NCBI RefSeq assembly: GCF_000018145.1
Contig: NC_009952.1
Location: 308,501 to 372,500 of the forward strand
Reading direction: 5' to 3'
From: Dinoroseobacter shibae DFL 12 = DSM 16493
GTDB taxonomy: Bacteria; Pseudomonadota; Alphaproteobacteria; Rhodobacterales; Rhodobacteraceae
DNA: 64,000 bases
The notes under the pieces were generated by a model. It saw nothing but the letters and a program-made list of their open reading frames with translations, had not been told where the DNA came from and ran no database searches. How positions within the stretch are numbered: position 1 is the stretch's first letter; the number at the start of each line of letters is the position of its first letter. Below are positions 45,465 to 53,687 of the stretch, piece after piece. Both the position numbers and the translations under genes were made by a program.

Positions 45465-46054
45465 TGGAACCCATCCTCTACACCCTCCTGGGCGTGCTCC
45501 TGACCCTCGCCCTGTTTGGCCTGTGGCGGGCCAAGTTCAGCTTTGCCGCCCAGCAGCCCGAGGATTATGCCGACCGCGGCCCGGATTTCGACATTCGCGA
45601 ACAACTCAACGGCCCGATCCTGTGCGAGGGCGTGATCTACGGCCCCACGGGCCGCGTGACCTCGCGCTTCGTGGCGGATTTCGAGGCCAGCTGGGACGGC
45701 GACACGGGCGTGATGCGCGAGGAATTCCGCTATGACAGCGGCACGACGCAAACCCGCGAATGGCGCCTGACCCTGGACGGCGACGGCCGGATCCGGGCCG
45801 AGGCCGACGACCTCGTGGGGGCCGGCAGCGGACGGCAGACCGGGGCGAGCGTCCTGCTCAACTACCGGATCAGGCTGACCGAGGACGCAGGCGGCCATGT
45901 GCTGGATGTGACCGACTGGATGTACCTGATGGAGAACGGCGCGATCATCAATCGCAGCCAGTTCCGCAAGTTCGGCCTGCCGGTGGCGGAACTGGTGGCG
46001 ACCATGCGCAGGAAACCGGATGCCAAGCTCGCGCGTTTGGAAGCTGCGGAATAA
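45464..46054 (+). CDS. DUF3833 protein (RSP1088-like)
   Basis: 196 residues. One N-terminal membrane helix (ILYTLLGVLLTLALFGLW), then a beta-rich domain with FDIREQLNGPILCEGVIYGPTGRVTSRF and DVTDWMYLMENGAIINRSQFRKFG. The fold looks lipocalin-like. It overlaps the transporter stop (TGATG). Role in the RpoE operon unknown. Confidence 0.85.
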   Translation: MEPILYTLLGVLLTLALFGLWRAKFSFAAQQPEDYADRGPDFDIREQLNGPILCEGVIYGPTGRVTSRFVADFEASWDGDTGVMREEFRYDSGTTQTREWRLTLDGDGRIRAEADDLVGAGSGRQTGASVLLNYRIRLTEDAGGHVLDVTDWMYLMENGAIINRSQFRKFGLPVAELVATMRRKPDAKLARLEAAE

Positions 46055-46072
46055 TCACGGAAAGGCAAGATC

Positions 46073-46804
46073 GTGCGGGAACTGACGGGAAAACGCTATT
46101 GGCTGGTCGGGGCAAGCGAGGGGCTCGGCCGGGCCCTGGCGGAGCATCTGAGCCGGATGGGCGTCGAACTGGTGCTTTCTGCACGGTCCGAGGACCGGCT
46201 GAAGGAACTGGCCGAGAGCCTGCCGGGCAAGGCCCATGCGGTGCCGGTGGATATCTCGGACACCGCCAGCGTGACCGCCGCCGCCGAGGCCGCGGGTCAG
46301 ATCGACGGCATGGTCTTTCTCGCCGGGGTCTACTGGCCGCTGAAGGCGACCGAATGGGACGCCGAGAAGGTCGAGGCGATGTGCGACATCAACTTCACCG
46401 GGGCGGCGCGCTGCGTCGGTGCGGTGCTGCCGGGCATGGTGGCGCGGGATGCGGGCCATATCGTGCTGACCGGGTCGCTGTCGGGGTTTCGCGGCCTGCC
46501 TGGGGCGTCGGGATACGGTCCGTCCAAGGCGGGGGTGATGGCCATGGCCGAGGCCATGCATTGCGACCTGCGCAAGACCGGCGTCGATGTGCAGGTGGCC
46601 AACCCGGGCTTCATCCGGACCCGCCTGACCGAGAAGAACGATTTCAACATGCCCTTCCTGATGGAACCCGAGGACGCCGCCCGCGAGATGGTGGAACTGA
46701 TGCTGACCGACAGCTTCAAGCGCAGCTTCCCCACGGTCTTCGCCAGCTTCTTCCGGCTCAGCCAGTTCCTGCCCGACTGGGCCTATTACCGGATCTTCGC
46801 CTGA
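46073..46804 (+). CDS. SDR-family dehydrogenase (RSP1087-like)
   Basis: 243 residues. YWLVGASEGLGRALAEHL nucleotide-binding turn, FLAGVY, catalytic LTGSLSGFRG and YGPSK (Tyr-x3-Lys). The GTG start has GAAAGGC upstream. It is the last gene of the five-gene operon next to rpoE-chrR. Its C-terminal part (FKRSFPTVFASFFRLSQFLPDW) is hydrophobic and may sit at the membrane. Confidence 0.87.
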   Translation: MRELTGKRYWLVGASEGLGRALAEHLSRMGVELVLSARSEDRLKELAESLPGKAHAVPVDISDTASVTAAAEAAGQIDGMVFLAGVYWPLKATEWDAEKVEAMCDINFTGAARCVGAVLPGMVARDAGHIVLTGSLSGFRGLPGASGYGPSKAGVMAMAEAMHCDLRKTGVDVQVANPGFIRTRLTEKNDFNMPFLMEPEDAAREMVELMLTDSFKRSFPTVFASFFRLSQFLPDWAYYRIFA

Positions 46805-46862
46805 GACCGCCGCAGGGTGCGGCACGACCGTCCTGAACGCATCGCACCCTTGCCAGCGGGCG

Positions 46863-46891
46863 CAACCTGGGAAACACTCTCTTCCAGGTTG
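46863..46891 (+). promoter_or_regulatory. Leader hairpin before the DUF3775 gene
   Basis: Arms CAACCTGG (46863-46870) and CCAGGTTG (46884-46891) form an 8-bp stem with a 13-base loop. It ends 13 bases before the ATG at 46905 and directly before the GAAGGGAGG ribosome-binding site, so it could expose or occlude that site. Confidence 0.5.
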
Positions 46892-46904
46892 AAGGGAGGC
46901 CGCC

Positions 46905-47228
46905 ATGCTCGACATCAGCAATGCGAAAATCGCCCAGGTCATCATGCTGTCTCGCGAGGGCAAGATGGCCGAGGGGCAACTGCACGGGTTCATCGCCAAT
47001 CTCAACGAAGACGAACAGGCCTCCCTCGTGGCGGTGATGTGGATCGGGCGGGAGGATTTCGATCCCGAGGATCTGGCCGAGGCCAAGCGGACCGCGCTCG
47101 CCGAAGCCTCTGCGCCCACGGAGGAATACCTTTCCAATCAACCGCTTCTGGCGGACTACCTGGAAAGCGGTCTCGATGCCCTGGGGGTCGATGTGACCGA
47201 GGCAGAGGCCGACGTCATGCGCCGATGA
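46905..47228 (+). CDS. DUF3775 protein
   Basis: 107 residues, acidic and mostly helical: LDISNAKIAQVIMLSREGK, then LNEDEQASLVAVMWIGREDFDPEDLAEAKRTA and LADYLESGLDALGVDV. This is the DUF3775 pattern, of unknown function. A strong ribosome-binding site (AGGGAGG) precedes it. It stands between the RpoE operon and the acyl-CoA synthetase. Confidence 0.82.
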   Translation: MLDISNAKIAQVIMLSREGKMAEGQLHGFIANLNEDEQASLVAVMWIGREDFDPEDLAEAKRTALAEASAPTEEYLSNQPLLADYLESGLDALGVDVTEAEADVMRR

Positions 47229-47259
47229 CCCCGGCCCGGCAGGGTCCTGTCACATTATA

Positions 47260-47273
47260 TGAACGGTCGTTCA
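47260..47273. promoter_or_regulatory. TetR-type operator candidate upstream of the acyl-CoA synthetase
   Basis: TGAACGGTCGTTCA is a near-perfect inverted repeat (TGAACG, 2-base spacer, CGTTCA), flanked by A/T. It has the shape of operators of TetR regulators that control fatty or aromatic acyl-CoA genes. It sits 10 bases before a candidate -35 box. Confidence 0.5.
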
Positions 47274-47283
47274 AAAAAAAGAA

Positions 47284-47313
47284 TTGACCTGCTGCGCCAA
47301 GCCATCACACTAT
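47284..47313 (+). promoter_or_regulatory. Candidate sigma-70 promoter of the acyl-CoA synthetase/ABC gene run
   Basis: -35 TTGACC at 47284-47289 and -10 CACTAT at 47308-47313, spacer 18. The -10 is weak. The expected start near 47320 leaves a leader of about 50 bases before the ATG at 47373. Confidence 0.4.
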
Positions 47314-47372
47314 TGTCGAGACTCGCCGGATAGAGCGGGCAAACCGGGGGTCCGGTCAGGGAGGACAATCGT

Positions 47373-49343
47373 ATGGTGGATGCGGCGTCGGTGCGCCGGC
47401 TCGAGACGTTTCCGCAATTGCTCGCACGCAATGCGCAGAAATTCGGCGACAAGCCTGCCTATCGCGAAAAAGAGTTCGGCATCTGGCAAAGCTGGACCTG
47501 GGCAGAAACCCAGTCCGAGATCGAGGCGCTGGCCTACGGGTTGCTCGAAATGGGCCTGGCCGAGGGCGACCACGTCGCGCTGCTGGGGCCGAACCGGCCG
47601 CATCTCTACTGGACGATGGTGGCGGTGCAGATGTGCGGCGCCGTGCCCGTGCCGCTCTATCACGACAGTGTCGGCGAAGAGATCGCCTATGTGCTGGACC
47701 ATTGCGGCGCGCGCTTCGTGGTCGCCCAGGACCAGGAGCAGGTCGACAAGGTGATCGAGGTCAAGGACCGCCTGCCCACGCTGGAGGAGGTGATCTATCT
47801 CGACCCGCGGGGGATGCGGAAATACGACCACACCCACCTGCGCCTCTTCTCCGACGTGCAAACCATCGGGCGCGGCGCCCATGCGGCGCTGGAGAAGGAA
47901 ATGGCGGCCCGGCTGGCGCGCCAGGACGGTCAGACCACCTGCGTGATGCTGTATACCTCGGGGACGACCGGGCGGCCCAAGGGCGTGGTGCTGTCCAATG
48001 ACAACATCATCCTGACCTCGAAGAACTCCGGCGAGTTCGATCACCTGCGCCAGGACGACGACATCCTCGCCTACCTGCCGCTGGCCTGGGTGGGGGATTT
48101 CATCTTTTCCGTGGGCCAGGCCTACTGGACCGGGTTCTGCGTGAACTGCCCCGAGAGCGCCGAGACCATGATGACGGACCTGCGCGAGATCGGGCCGACC
48201 TATTACTTCGCGCCGCCGCGGATCTTCGAGACCCAGCTGACCACGGTGATGATCCGGATGGAGGATGCGGGCCGGATCAAGAAATGGCTCTTCGACACCT
48301 TCATGGCCCATGCCCGCAAGGTCGGGCCGAAGATCCTCGATGGCGAGCCCGTGGGGGCGATGGACAAGCTGACATATGCCCTGGGCAACATCTTGGTCTA
48401 CGGGCCGCTGAAGAACACGCTGGGGCTGAGCCGGGTGCGCGTGGGGTATACCGCGGGCGAGGCGATCGGACCGGAAATCTTCGATTTCTATCGCTCGCTG
48501 GGGATCAACCTCAAACAGCTCTACGGCCAGACCGAGGCGTCGGTTTTCATCACCCAGCAGAAGGATCACGAGGTGCGCGCCGACACGGTGGGCACGCCGA
48601 CGCCGGGGGTGGAGTTGAAGATCGCCGAGAATGGCGAGGTCTTCTATCGCTCCCCGGGGGTGTTCGTGCGGTATTACAAGAACGACGAGAGCACCGCCTC
48701 GACCAAGGATGCCGAGGGCTGGGTGGCCACGGGGGATGCGGGCTTCATCGAGCCGGAGACCGGGCATCTGCGGATCATCGACCGGGCCAAGGATGTGGGC
48801 AAGCTGGCCGATGGGCGGCTCTTCGCGCCGAAATACGTTGAAAACAAGCTGAAATTCTTTCCCAACATCCTGGAGGCCGTGGTCTTCGGCGCGGATCGGG
48901 AGATGTGCTGCGCCTTCATCAATATCGACCTGACGGCGGTGGGCAACTGGGCGGAGCGCAACAACATCGCCTATGCCTCCTACCAGGAACTGGCGGGGCA
49001 TCCGCAGGTTCTGGACACCATTCAGAAACACATCGCCGAGGTGAACGAGAGCGTCGCGCAGGACGAGATGCTGTCGGGCTGCCAGGTGCACCGGTTCCTG
49101 GTGCTGCACAAGGAGCTGGACGCGGATGATGGCGAGCTGACCCGGACCCGCAAGGTGCGCCGCCGGATCATCGAGGAGAAATATGCCGACTTGGTCACCG
49201 CGCTCTATGACGGCTCGCCCCGGGTCTCGACGGAGACGGAAGTGACCTATGAGGACGGGCGCAAGGGGTCGATCAAGGCGACGCTGGAGATCCGCGACGT
49301 GCGCGTGGTCGCGGCCGCGCCCCAGGCGGTGGCGGCGGAATGA
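47373..49343 (+). CDS. AMP-dependent (long-chain) acyl-CoA synthetase
   Basis: 656 residues. Adenylate-forming enzyme: MLYTSGTTGRPKGVV (phosphate loop, near residue 192), YGQTEASVFI (A5 motif), WVATGDAGFI (A7) and a hinge Asp in IIDRAKDVGK. It makes an acyl-CoA from a carboxylic acid, ATP and CoA. The length and the missing catalytic Lys close to the end resemble the FAA1-like branch. It leads a same-strand run of ABC importer genes, so its substrate is probably what that importer brings in. Confidence 0.88.
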   Translation: MVDAASVRRLETFPQLLARNAQKFGDKPAYREKEFGIWQSWTWAETQSEIEALAYGLLEMGLAEGDHVALLGPNRPHLYWTMVAVQMCGAVPVPLYHDSVGEEIAYVLDHCGARFVVAQDQEQVDKVIEVKDRLPTLEEVIYLDPRGMRKYDHTHLRLFSDVQTIGRGAHAALEKEMAARLARQDGQTTCVMLYTSGTTGRPKGVVLSNDNIILTSKNSGEFDHLRQDDDILAYLPLAWVGDFIFSVGQAYWTGFCVNCPESAETMMTDLREIGPTYYFAPPRIFETQLTTVMIRMEDAGRIKKWLFDTFMAHARKVGPKILDGEPVGAMDKLTYALGNILVYGPLKNTLGLSRVRVGYTAGEAIGPEIFDFYRSLGINLKQLYGQTEASVFITQQKDHEVRADTVGTPTPGVELKIAENGEVFYRSPGVFVRYYKNDESTASTKDAEGWVATGDAGFIEPETGHLRIIDRAKDVGKLADGRLFAPKYVENKLKFFPNILEAVVFGADREMCCAFINIDLTAVGNWAERNNIAYASYQELAGHPQVLDTIQKHIAEVNESVAQDEMLSGCQVHRFLVLHKELDADDGELTRTRKVRRRIIEEKYADLVTALYDGSPRVSTETEVTYEDGRKGSIKATLEIRDVRVVAAAPQAVAAE

Positions 49344-49401
49344 TCGCGCGGCGCTCAGCTGACGCTGTCGCCCCGCCCGCCATCCCGCGGGGGGTGCGCA
49401 C

Positions 49402-49656
49402 ATGACCTTGATCGGCGTGCTTTTTTTCGGGCTGGGCTTCGCGGCGTCCTACGTGATCGGGCGGCGGATCGGGAAGTATGGCGACATCGCCCAGGGGCTG
49501 TCGATCGCGCTGTGCGGCGTGGGCGGATTGCTGTTCGGGATGCCGGCGGTTCTGCATGACGGGCTGTTGCTGACGCTGGTGGTTCTGGGCGCGTACGGGA
49601 TGATCGGGGCGTTGCTGTTTCGCGCCGGGCGCAGGGCACGAAAGGAGCAGACATGA
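49402..49656 (+). CDS. Small membrane protein before livG
   Basis: 84 residues with three hydrophobic helices (about 2-19, 33-48, 53-72) and a basic tail RAGRRARKEQT. The stop overlaps the ATPase ATG (ATGA), so it is coupled to the transporter. I do not recognise the family; similar small proteins occur beside this type of importer in related species, as far as I recall. Confidence 0.65.
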   Translation: MTLIGVLFFGLGFAASYVIGRRIGKYGDIAQGLSIALCGVGGLLFGMPAVLHDGLLLTLVVLGAYGMIGALLFRAGRRARKEQT

Positions 49657-50474
49657 ACGACATGTCCCATGAGGGCTACACCACCGAGGACGGCCGCAAG
49701 ATCGGCGGGGTCCTGATGGAGATGCGCAATATTACCCTGAAATTCGGGGGGGTTACGGCGATCAAGGACATCTCCTTCGACATCCGCGAGGGTGAGATCC
49801 GGGCGATCATCGGGCCGAACGGGGCGGGCAAGTCCTCGATGCTGAACGTGATCTCGGGGTTCTACGTGCCGCAGGAGGGGCAGGTGATGTTTCGCGGGGC
49901 GCCGCGGCCGAAGATGAAGCCGTACCAGGTGGCGCGGCAGGGGATCGCGCGGACGTTTCAGAACATCGCGCTGTTCGAGGGGATGTCGGTGCTCGACAAC
50001 ATCATGACCGGGCGTCTGACCCATATGAAATCGAACATGCTCGACCAGGCGATCTGGTGGGGGAAAGCCCAGAAAGAAGAGACGGAAAACCGGGAAAAAG
50101 TGGAGAAAATCATCGACTTCCTGGAGATCCAGAACATCCGCAAGACGCCCGTTGGACGCCTGCCTTACGGGCTGAAGAAGCGGGTGGAGCTGGCGCGCGC
50201 GCTGGCCGCGGAGCCCAAGCTGCTGCTGCTGGACGAGCCGATGGCGGGTATGAATGTCGAGGAAAAAGAGGATATGTCCCGCTATATCCTTGATACCAAT
50301 GATGAATTCGGCACCACCATCGCCCTGATCGAGCACGATATGGGGGTGGTGATGGACCTCAGCGACCGGGTCGTGGTGATGGATTACGGCAAGAAGATCG
50401 GGGACGGCACGCCGGACGAGGTGCGCAACAACCAGGACGTGATCGACGCCTATCTGGGGGTGGCCCATGACTGA
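49653..50474 (+). CDS. Branched-chain-type ABC transporter ATP-binding protein (LivG-like)
   Basis: 273 residues. Walker A GPNGAGKSS (about 66-74), signature LPYGLKKRVELARALAAEP (degenerate, as in LivG), Walker B LLLLDEPMAGMN and H-loop ALIEHDMGVVMDLSD. One of two ATPases of the importer; the other is at 55031. The N-terminal MSHEGYTTEDGRKIGG extension precedes the usual start. It is followed by repeat copy B and then the permease gene. Confidence 0.9.
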   Translation: MNDMSHEGYTTEDGRKIGGVLMEMRNITLKFGGVTAIKDISFDIREGEIRAIIGPNGAGKSSMLNVISGFYVPQEGQVMFRGAPRPKMKPYQVARQGIARTFQNIALFEGMSVLDNIMTGRLTHMKSNMLDQAIWWGKAQKEETENREKVEKIIDFLEIQNIRKTPVGRLPYGLKKRVELARALAAEPKLLLLDEPMAGMNVEEKEDMSRYILDTNDEFGTTIALIEHDMGVVMDLSDRVVVMDYGKKIGDGTPDEVRNNQDVIDAYLGVAHD

Positions 50475-50501
50475 AAAAAGGGCGTCTTTCGGCGGTCGGA
50501 T

Positions 50502-50543
50502 CGGCGTCGGCAAAACGTCGGGCAAGTGTCGGGCAAGTGTATG
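50502..50543 (+). repeat. 11-nt tandem motif array, copy B
   Basis: CGGCGTCGG at 50502, then two units beginning CAAGTGT at 50523 and 50534. Bases 50517-50543 are identical to 25476-25502. It lies between the livG-like and livH-like genes, 28 bases after the livG stop. Confidence 0.85.
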
Positions 50544-50617
50544 CCTCGTAAAACTGTCAGGAATTTTGGGCCCGCCGCCGCGCGGCACGGCCCACGGCCT
50601 TGGGGAGGGGCGCGACC

Positions 50618-51607
50618 ATGCCTGATCAACTGCTCTTCGCGATGGAGGTCACGCTCAACGGGCTGATGGCGGGGGTGATGTATGCGCTCGTGGCCCTGGG
50701 CTTCGTGTTGATCTTCAAGGCCTCCGGCATCTTCAACTACGCCCAGGGGGTCATGGCGCTCTTTGCGGCGATGACGCTGGTGGGGATCCAGAACGGGCAG
50801 GTGCCCTTCGCCCATCTGATCAACGCGATTTTCGGCACCAATATCCACTATTTCGGCTGGCAGGTGCCGGCGCTGCTGGCGATCCTGCTGACGGTTTTCG
50901 TGATGATCGGCTTCGCCTGGGCGGTGAACCGCTTCGTGCTGCGCCACCTGGTGAACCAGGAGCCGATCATTCTGTTCATGGCGACCATCGGGCTGGCCTA
51001 TTTCCTGGAAGGGACCGCGGACCTGATGTGGGGCGCGGAGATCAAGAAGCTGGATGTGGGCCTGCCCCAGGGGCTCAACGAGGCCATCGACGAGACCACC
51101 TTCAACCTGTTCGGCTACGGGTTCTTCATCGACAACCTGGATATCTCGGCGGCGATCATCGCCACGGTGCTGGTCTCGGGGCTGGTGATCTTCTCGCAAT
51201 ACACAAAACAGGGCCGGGCCCTGCGGGCGGTGGCCGACGATCACCAGGCGGCCCTGTCGGTAGGCATCAGCCTGAATTTCATCTGGGTGCTGGTTTGGTC
51301 CATCGCGGGCTTCGTGGCGCTGGTCGCAGGCATCATGTGGGGCGCGAAATCGGGGGTGCAATTCTCGCTGTCGCTGATCGCGCTGAAGGCTTTGCCGGTG
51401 CTGATGCTGGGCGGGTTCACGTCGATCCCCGGGGCGATCGTCGGCGGGCTGATCATCGGGATGGGCGAGCAGCTTTTCGAGTTTCTGATCGGGCAGCCCT
51501 ACTTGGGCGGGGCCACGCAGAACTGGTTCGCCTATGTGCTGGCCCTGGTGTTCCTCGTCTTCCGGCCCCAGGGGCTGTTCGGCGAGAAGATCATCGAGAG
51601 GGTCTAG
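50618..51607 (+). CDS. Branched-chain-type ABC permease (LivH-like)
   Basis: 329 residues, eight or more hydrophobic helices. LNGLMAGVMYALVALGFVLIFKASGIFNYAQG at the N-terminus is the LivH signature. The ATPase contact loop GRALRAVADDHQAALSVGI is at about 200-218, and GGFTSIPGAIVGGLIIG is near the end. ATG 50618 follows GGGGAGGGG. Confidence 0.92.
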   Translation: MPDQLLFAMEVTLNGLMAGVMYALVALGFVLIFKASGIFNYAQGVMALFAAMTLVGIQNGQVPFAHLINAIFGTNIHYFGWQVPALLAILLTVFVMIGFAWAVNRFVLRHLVNQEPIILFMATIGLAYFLEGTADLMWGAEIKKLDVGLPQGLNEAIDETTFNLFGYGFFIDNLDISAAIIATVLVSGLVIFSQYTKQGRALRAVADDHQAALSVGISLNFIWVLVWSIAGFVALVAGIMWGAKSGVQFSLSLIALKALPVLMLGGFTSIPGAIVGGLIIGMGEQLFEFLIGQPYLGGATQNWFAYVLALVFLVFRPQGLFGEKIIERV

Positions 51608-51623
51608 CGGTGCCCGGATTCCC

Positions 51624-51932
51624 TCAGAACAGGTCGGTAAACCAGTCCCAGAACCAGATCACGGGCAGGCAGAGCGCCAGCACGATCATGATCGGCATGG
51701 CCAGGGTGAGCGGCACGAACATGAATACCGCCGCCGCGAGGCCACAGAGGATCACCAACGTGAGCATGAGGTTGGAAAACAGCCCCGCCAGCAGCACCGG
51801 GTTGCGCCCGCGGCGCGGTGCGGGGTCGGCCCCGCGCAACAGCGCGTCCTTGGCTAGCGCCGCATCGGCCTCGGTCAGGGTGCCGGCGGCGCGGCGGGCT
51901 TCGATGTCTTCGAGTTCTCTGGCAAGTGTCAT
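51624..51932 (-). CDS. Small membrane protein with SHOCT-like N-terminus, antisense within the importer cluster
   Basis: 102 residues. Residues 1-33 (LARELEDIEARRAAGTLTEADAALAKDALL) look like a SHOCT-type helical hairpin, followed by two or three hydrophobic helices (LAGLFSNLMLTLVILCGLAAAVFMFVPLTL, IMIVLALCLPVIWFW). ATG 51932 has AGAGAGG upstream. It points against the transporter genes on both sides, so it must have its own promoter. Function unknown. Confidence 0.7.
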   Translation of the reverse strand: MTLARELEDIEARRAAGTLTEADAALAKDALLRGADPAPRRGRNPVLLAGLFSNLMLTLVILCGLAAAVFMFVPLTLAMPIMIVLALCLPVIWFWDWFTDLF

Positions 51933-52174
51933 GGCGCCTCTCTGCGGTGGTGTGCGCGCCACTCTCGCAAGGGGATGTGGCGAAACTGCGACCGGCGCGC
52001 GGCCTGCGCGCCGGGCCTTGCCGCGGTGCAGAACCATCTGGGCCGGGCCAAGTATTTGCCGCACCGGGGATATTCAGGCTGCGAGATACATATTGACGCA
52101 GCCCGAAAATGCGCTTTGTTATGCAGCAGACATGCGCGCCCGACAGGGCTGCGGCCCCCGTTTGGAGACGACCG

Positions 52175-52429
52175 ATGATGAAAAAGTTCTGGGCAATCGC
52201 CTGCGTGATTGCGTTCACCGCCTTCTGGATCTTCGGATTCCTGGCCCTGGCTGCGATGCTCGGGGAGCGGCCCTTCGACTGGACCAGCACCATCATCGCG
52301 ATGGTCGGGCTGGGTCTCGGGACCTATGCGCGGATGCAGATCAACGCCATGACCCACGATATCAAGAAGGGGCTGCATGTGCGGCCGACGCAGGGCGAGG
52401 ACCCCTACGCGGAGCAGGTACACTCCTGA
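52175..52429 (+). CDS. Small two-helix membrane protein between livH- and livM-like genes
   Basis: 84 residues: FWAIACVIAFTAFWIFGFLALAAML and DWTSTIIAMVGLGLGTYARMQI are hydrophobic, followed by a charged tail. TTTGGAG precedes the ATG. It is divergent from the 102-residue gene, with about 240 bases between them. I do not recognise it. Confidence 0.65.
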   Translation: MMKKFWAIACVIAFTAFWIFGFLALAAMLGERPFDWTSTIIAMVGLGLGTYARMQINAMTHDIKKGLHVRPTQGEDPYAEQVHS

Positions 52430-52561
52430 CCGCGCCCCGCCGGGCGGCACAGGCCCGCGCAGACATGACCATTCGCATCACCGCCCGTGGGGCCCGTCGG
52501 GGCCGCGCGGGCGTTCGTTTTTTCGCGGGGGGCTGCCCCGCGCCCATGGGGAGAGCACATC

Positions 52562-53638
52562 ATGTTCTATCGTGAGGCCGGGGACTTCAAGACGTCCTAT
52601 GTCGCGGACAGCCAGACCTTCCCCATCGCGTTCGACCGGATGCGGTACTACCTGGTTCTGGCCGTGGCGGTCGGGATCATTCCCTTCGTGATCAATGATT
52701 ACTGGGCCAGTGCCGTGATGGTGCCCTTCCTGATCTGGGCGATCGCGGCGATCGGTCTGAACATCCTGACCGGCTACTGCGGGCAGGTGAGCCTAGGCAC
52801 GGGCGGGTTCATGGCCGTGGGGGCCTATGCCTGCTACAAGCTGATGACGGCGTTTCCGGACCTCAACATCGCGATCTGCGTGCTGCTGGGCGGGGTGATC
52901 ACCGCTGCCGTGGGCGTGTTGTTCGGCCTGCCGTCCCTGCGGATCAAGGGGTTCTACCTGGCGGTGGCGACCCTGGCGGCGCAGTTCTTTCTGGTGTGGC
53001 TCTTCAACAAGGTGCCGTGGTTCTACAACTACTCGGCCTCGGGGCAGATCAACGCGCCGGAGCGGACGATGTTCGGCTACGCGATCACCGGGCCGAACGC
53101 GGATGCGGCGCCCAAATACCTGTTCTGCCTTGCGTTCCTGTTCGTACTCGCCTGGCTGGCACGGAACCTGACGCGCGGGACCATCGGGCGCAGCTGGATG
53201 GCGATCCGCGACATGGATATCGCCGCCGAGATCATCGGTGTGAACCCGCTGAAGGCCAAGCTGACGGCGTTCGCGGTCAGTTCGTTCTTCGTGGGCGTGG
53301 CGGGCGCGCTGTTTTTCAGCGTCTACCTGGGTGCGGTGGAGGTCGGCGAGGCCTTCGGGATCAACCAGTCCTTCCTGGTGCTGTTCATGATCATCATCGG
53401 GGGGCTCGGCTCGATCTTCGGCAGCCTTGCGGGCGCGGCCTTCATCGTGCTGCTGCCGGTGCTGTTGAAGAACGTGATGGTGGGTTCGCTGGGTTGGGAC
53501 ACGGCGATTGCGGCGCATTTCGAGTTCGTGGTGCTGGGCGGGCTGATCATCTTCTTTCTGATCGTGGAGCCGCATGGATTGGCGCGGCTCTGGCAGTTGG
53601 CGAAGGAAAAACTGCGGCTGTGGCCGTTCCCGCATTGA
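52562..53638 (+). CDS. Branched-chain-type ABC permease (LivM-like)
   Basis: 358 residues. GLNILTGYCGQVSLGTGGFMAVGAY is the LivM hallmark, the ATPase loop is GRSWMAIRDMDIAAEIIGVN, and IIGGLGSIFGSLAGAAFIVLLP is in the last third. About nine hydrophobic helices. ATG 52562 follows GGGGAGAG. Second permease of the importer. Confidence 0.92.
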   Translation: MFYREAGDFKTSYVADSQTFPIAFDRMRYYLVLAVAVGIIPFVINDYWASAVMVPFLIWAIAAIGLNILTGYCGQVSLGTGGFMAVGAYACYKLMTAFPDLNIAICVLLGGVITAAVGVLFGLPSLRIKGFYLAVATLAAQFFLVWLFNKVPWFYNYSASGQINAPERTMFGYAITGPNADAAPKYLFCLAFLFVLAWLARNLTRGTIGRSWMAIRDMDIAAEIIGVNPLKAKLTAFAVSSFFVGVAGALFFSVYLGAVEVGEAFGINQSFLVLFMIIIGGLGSIFGSLAGAAFIVLLPVLLKNVMVGSLGWDTAIAAHFEFVVLGGLIIFFLIVEPHGLARLWQLAKEKLRLWPFPH

Positions 53639-53687
53639 GCGGGCGAGACAAGACAACGAGACGCGAGAACCAATGGGAGGAAATCGC

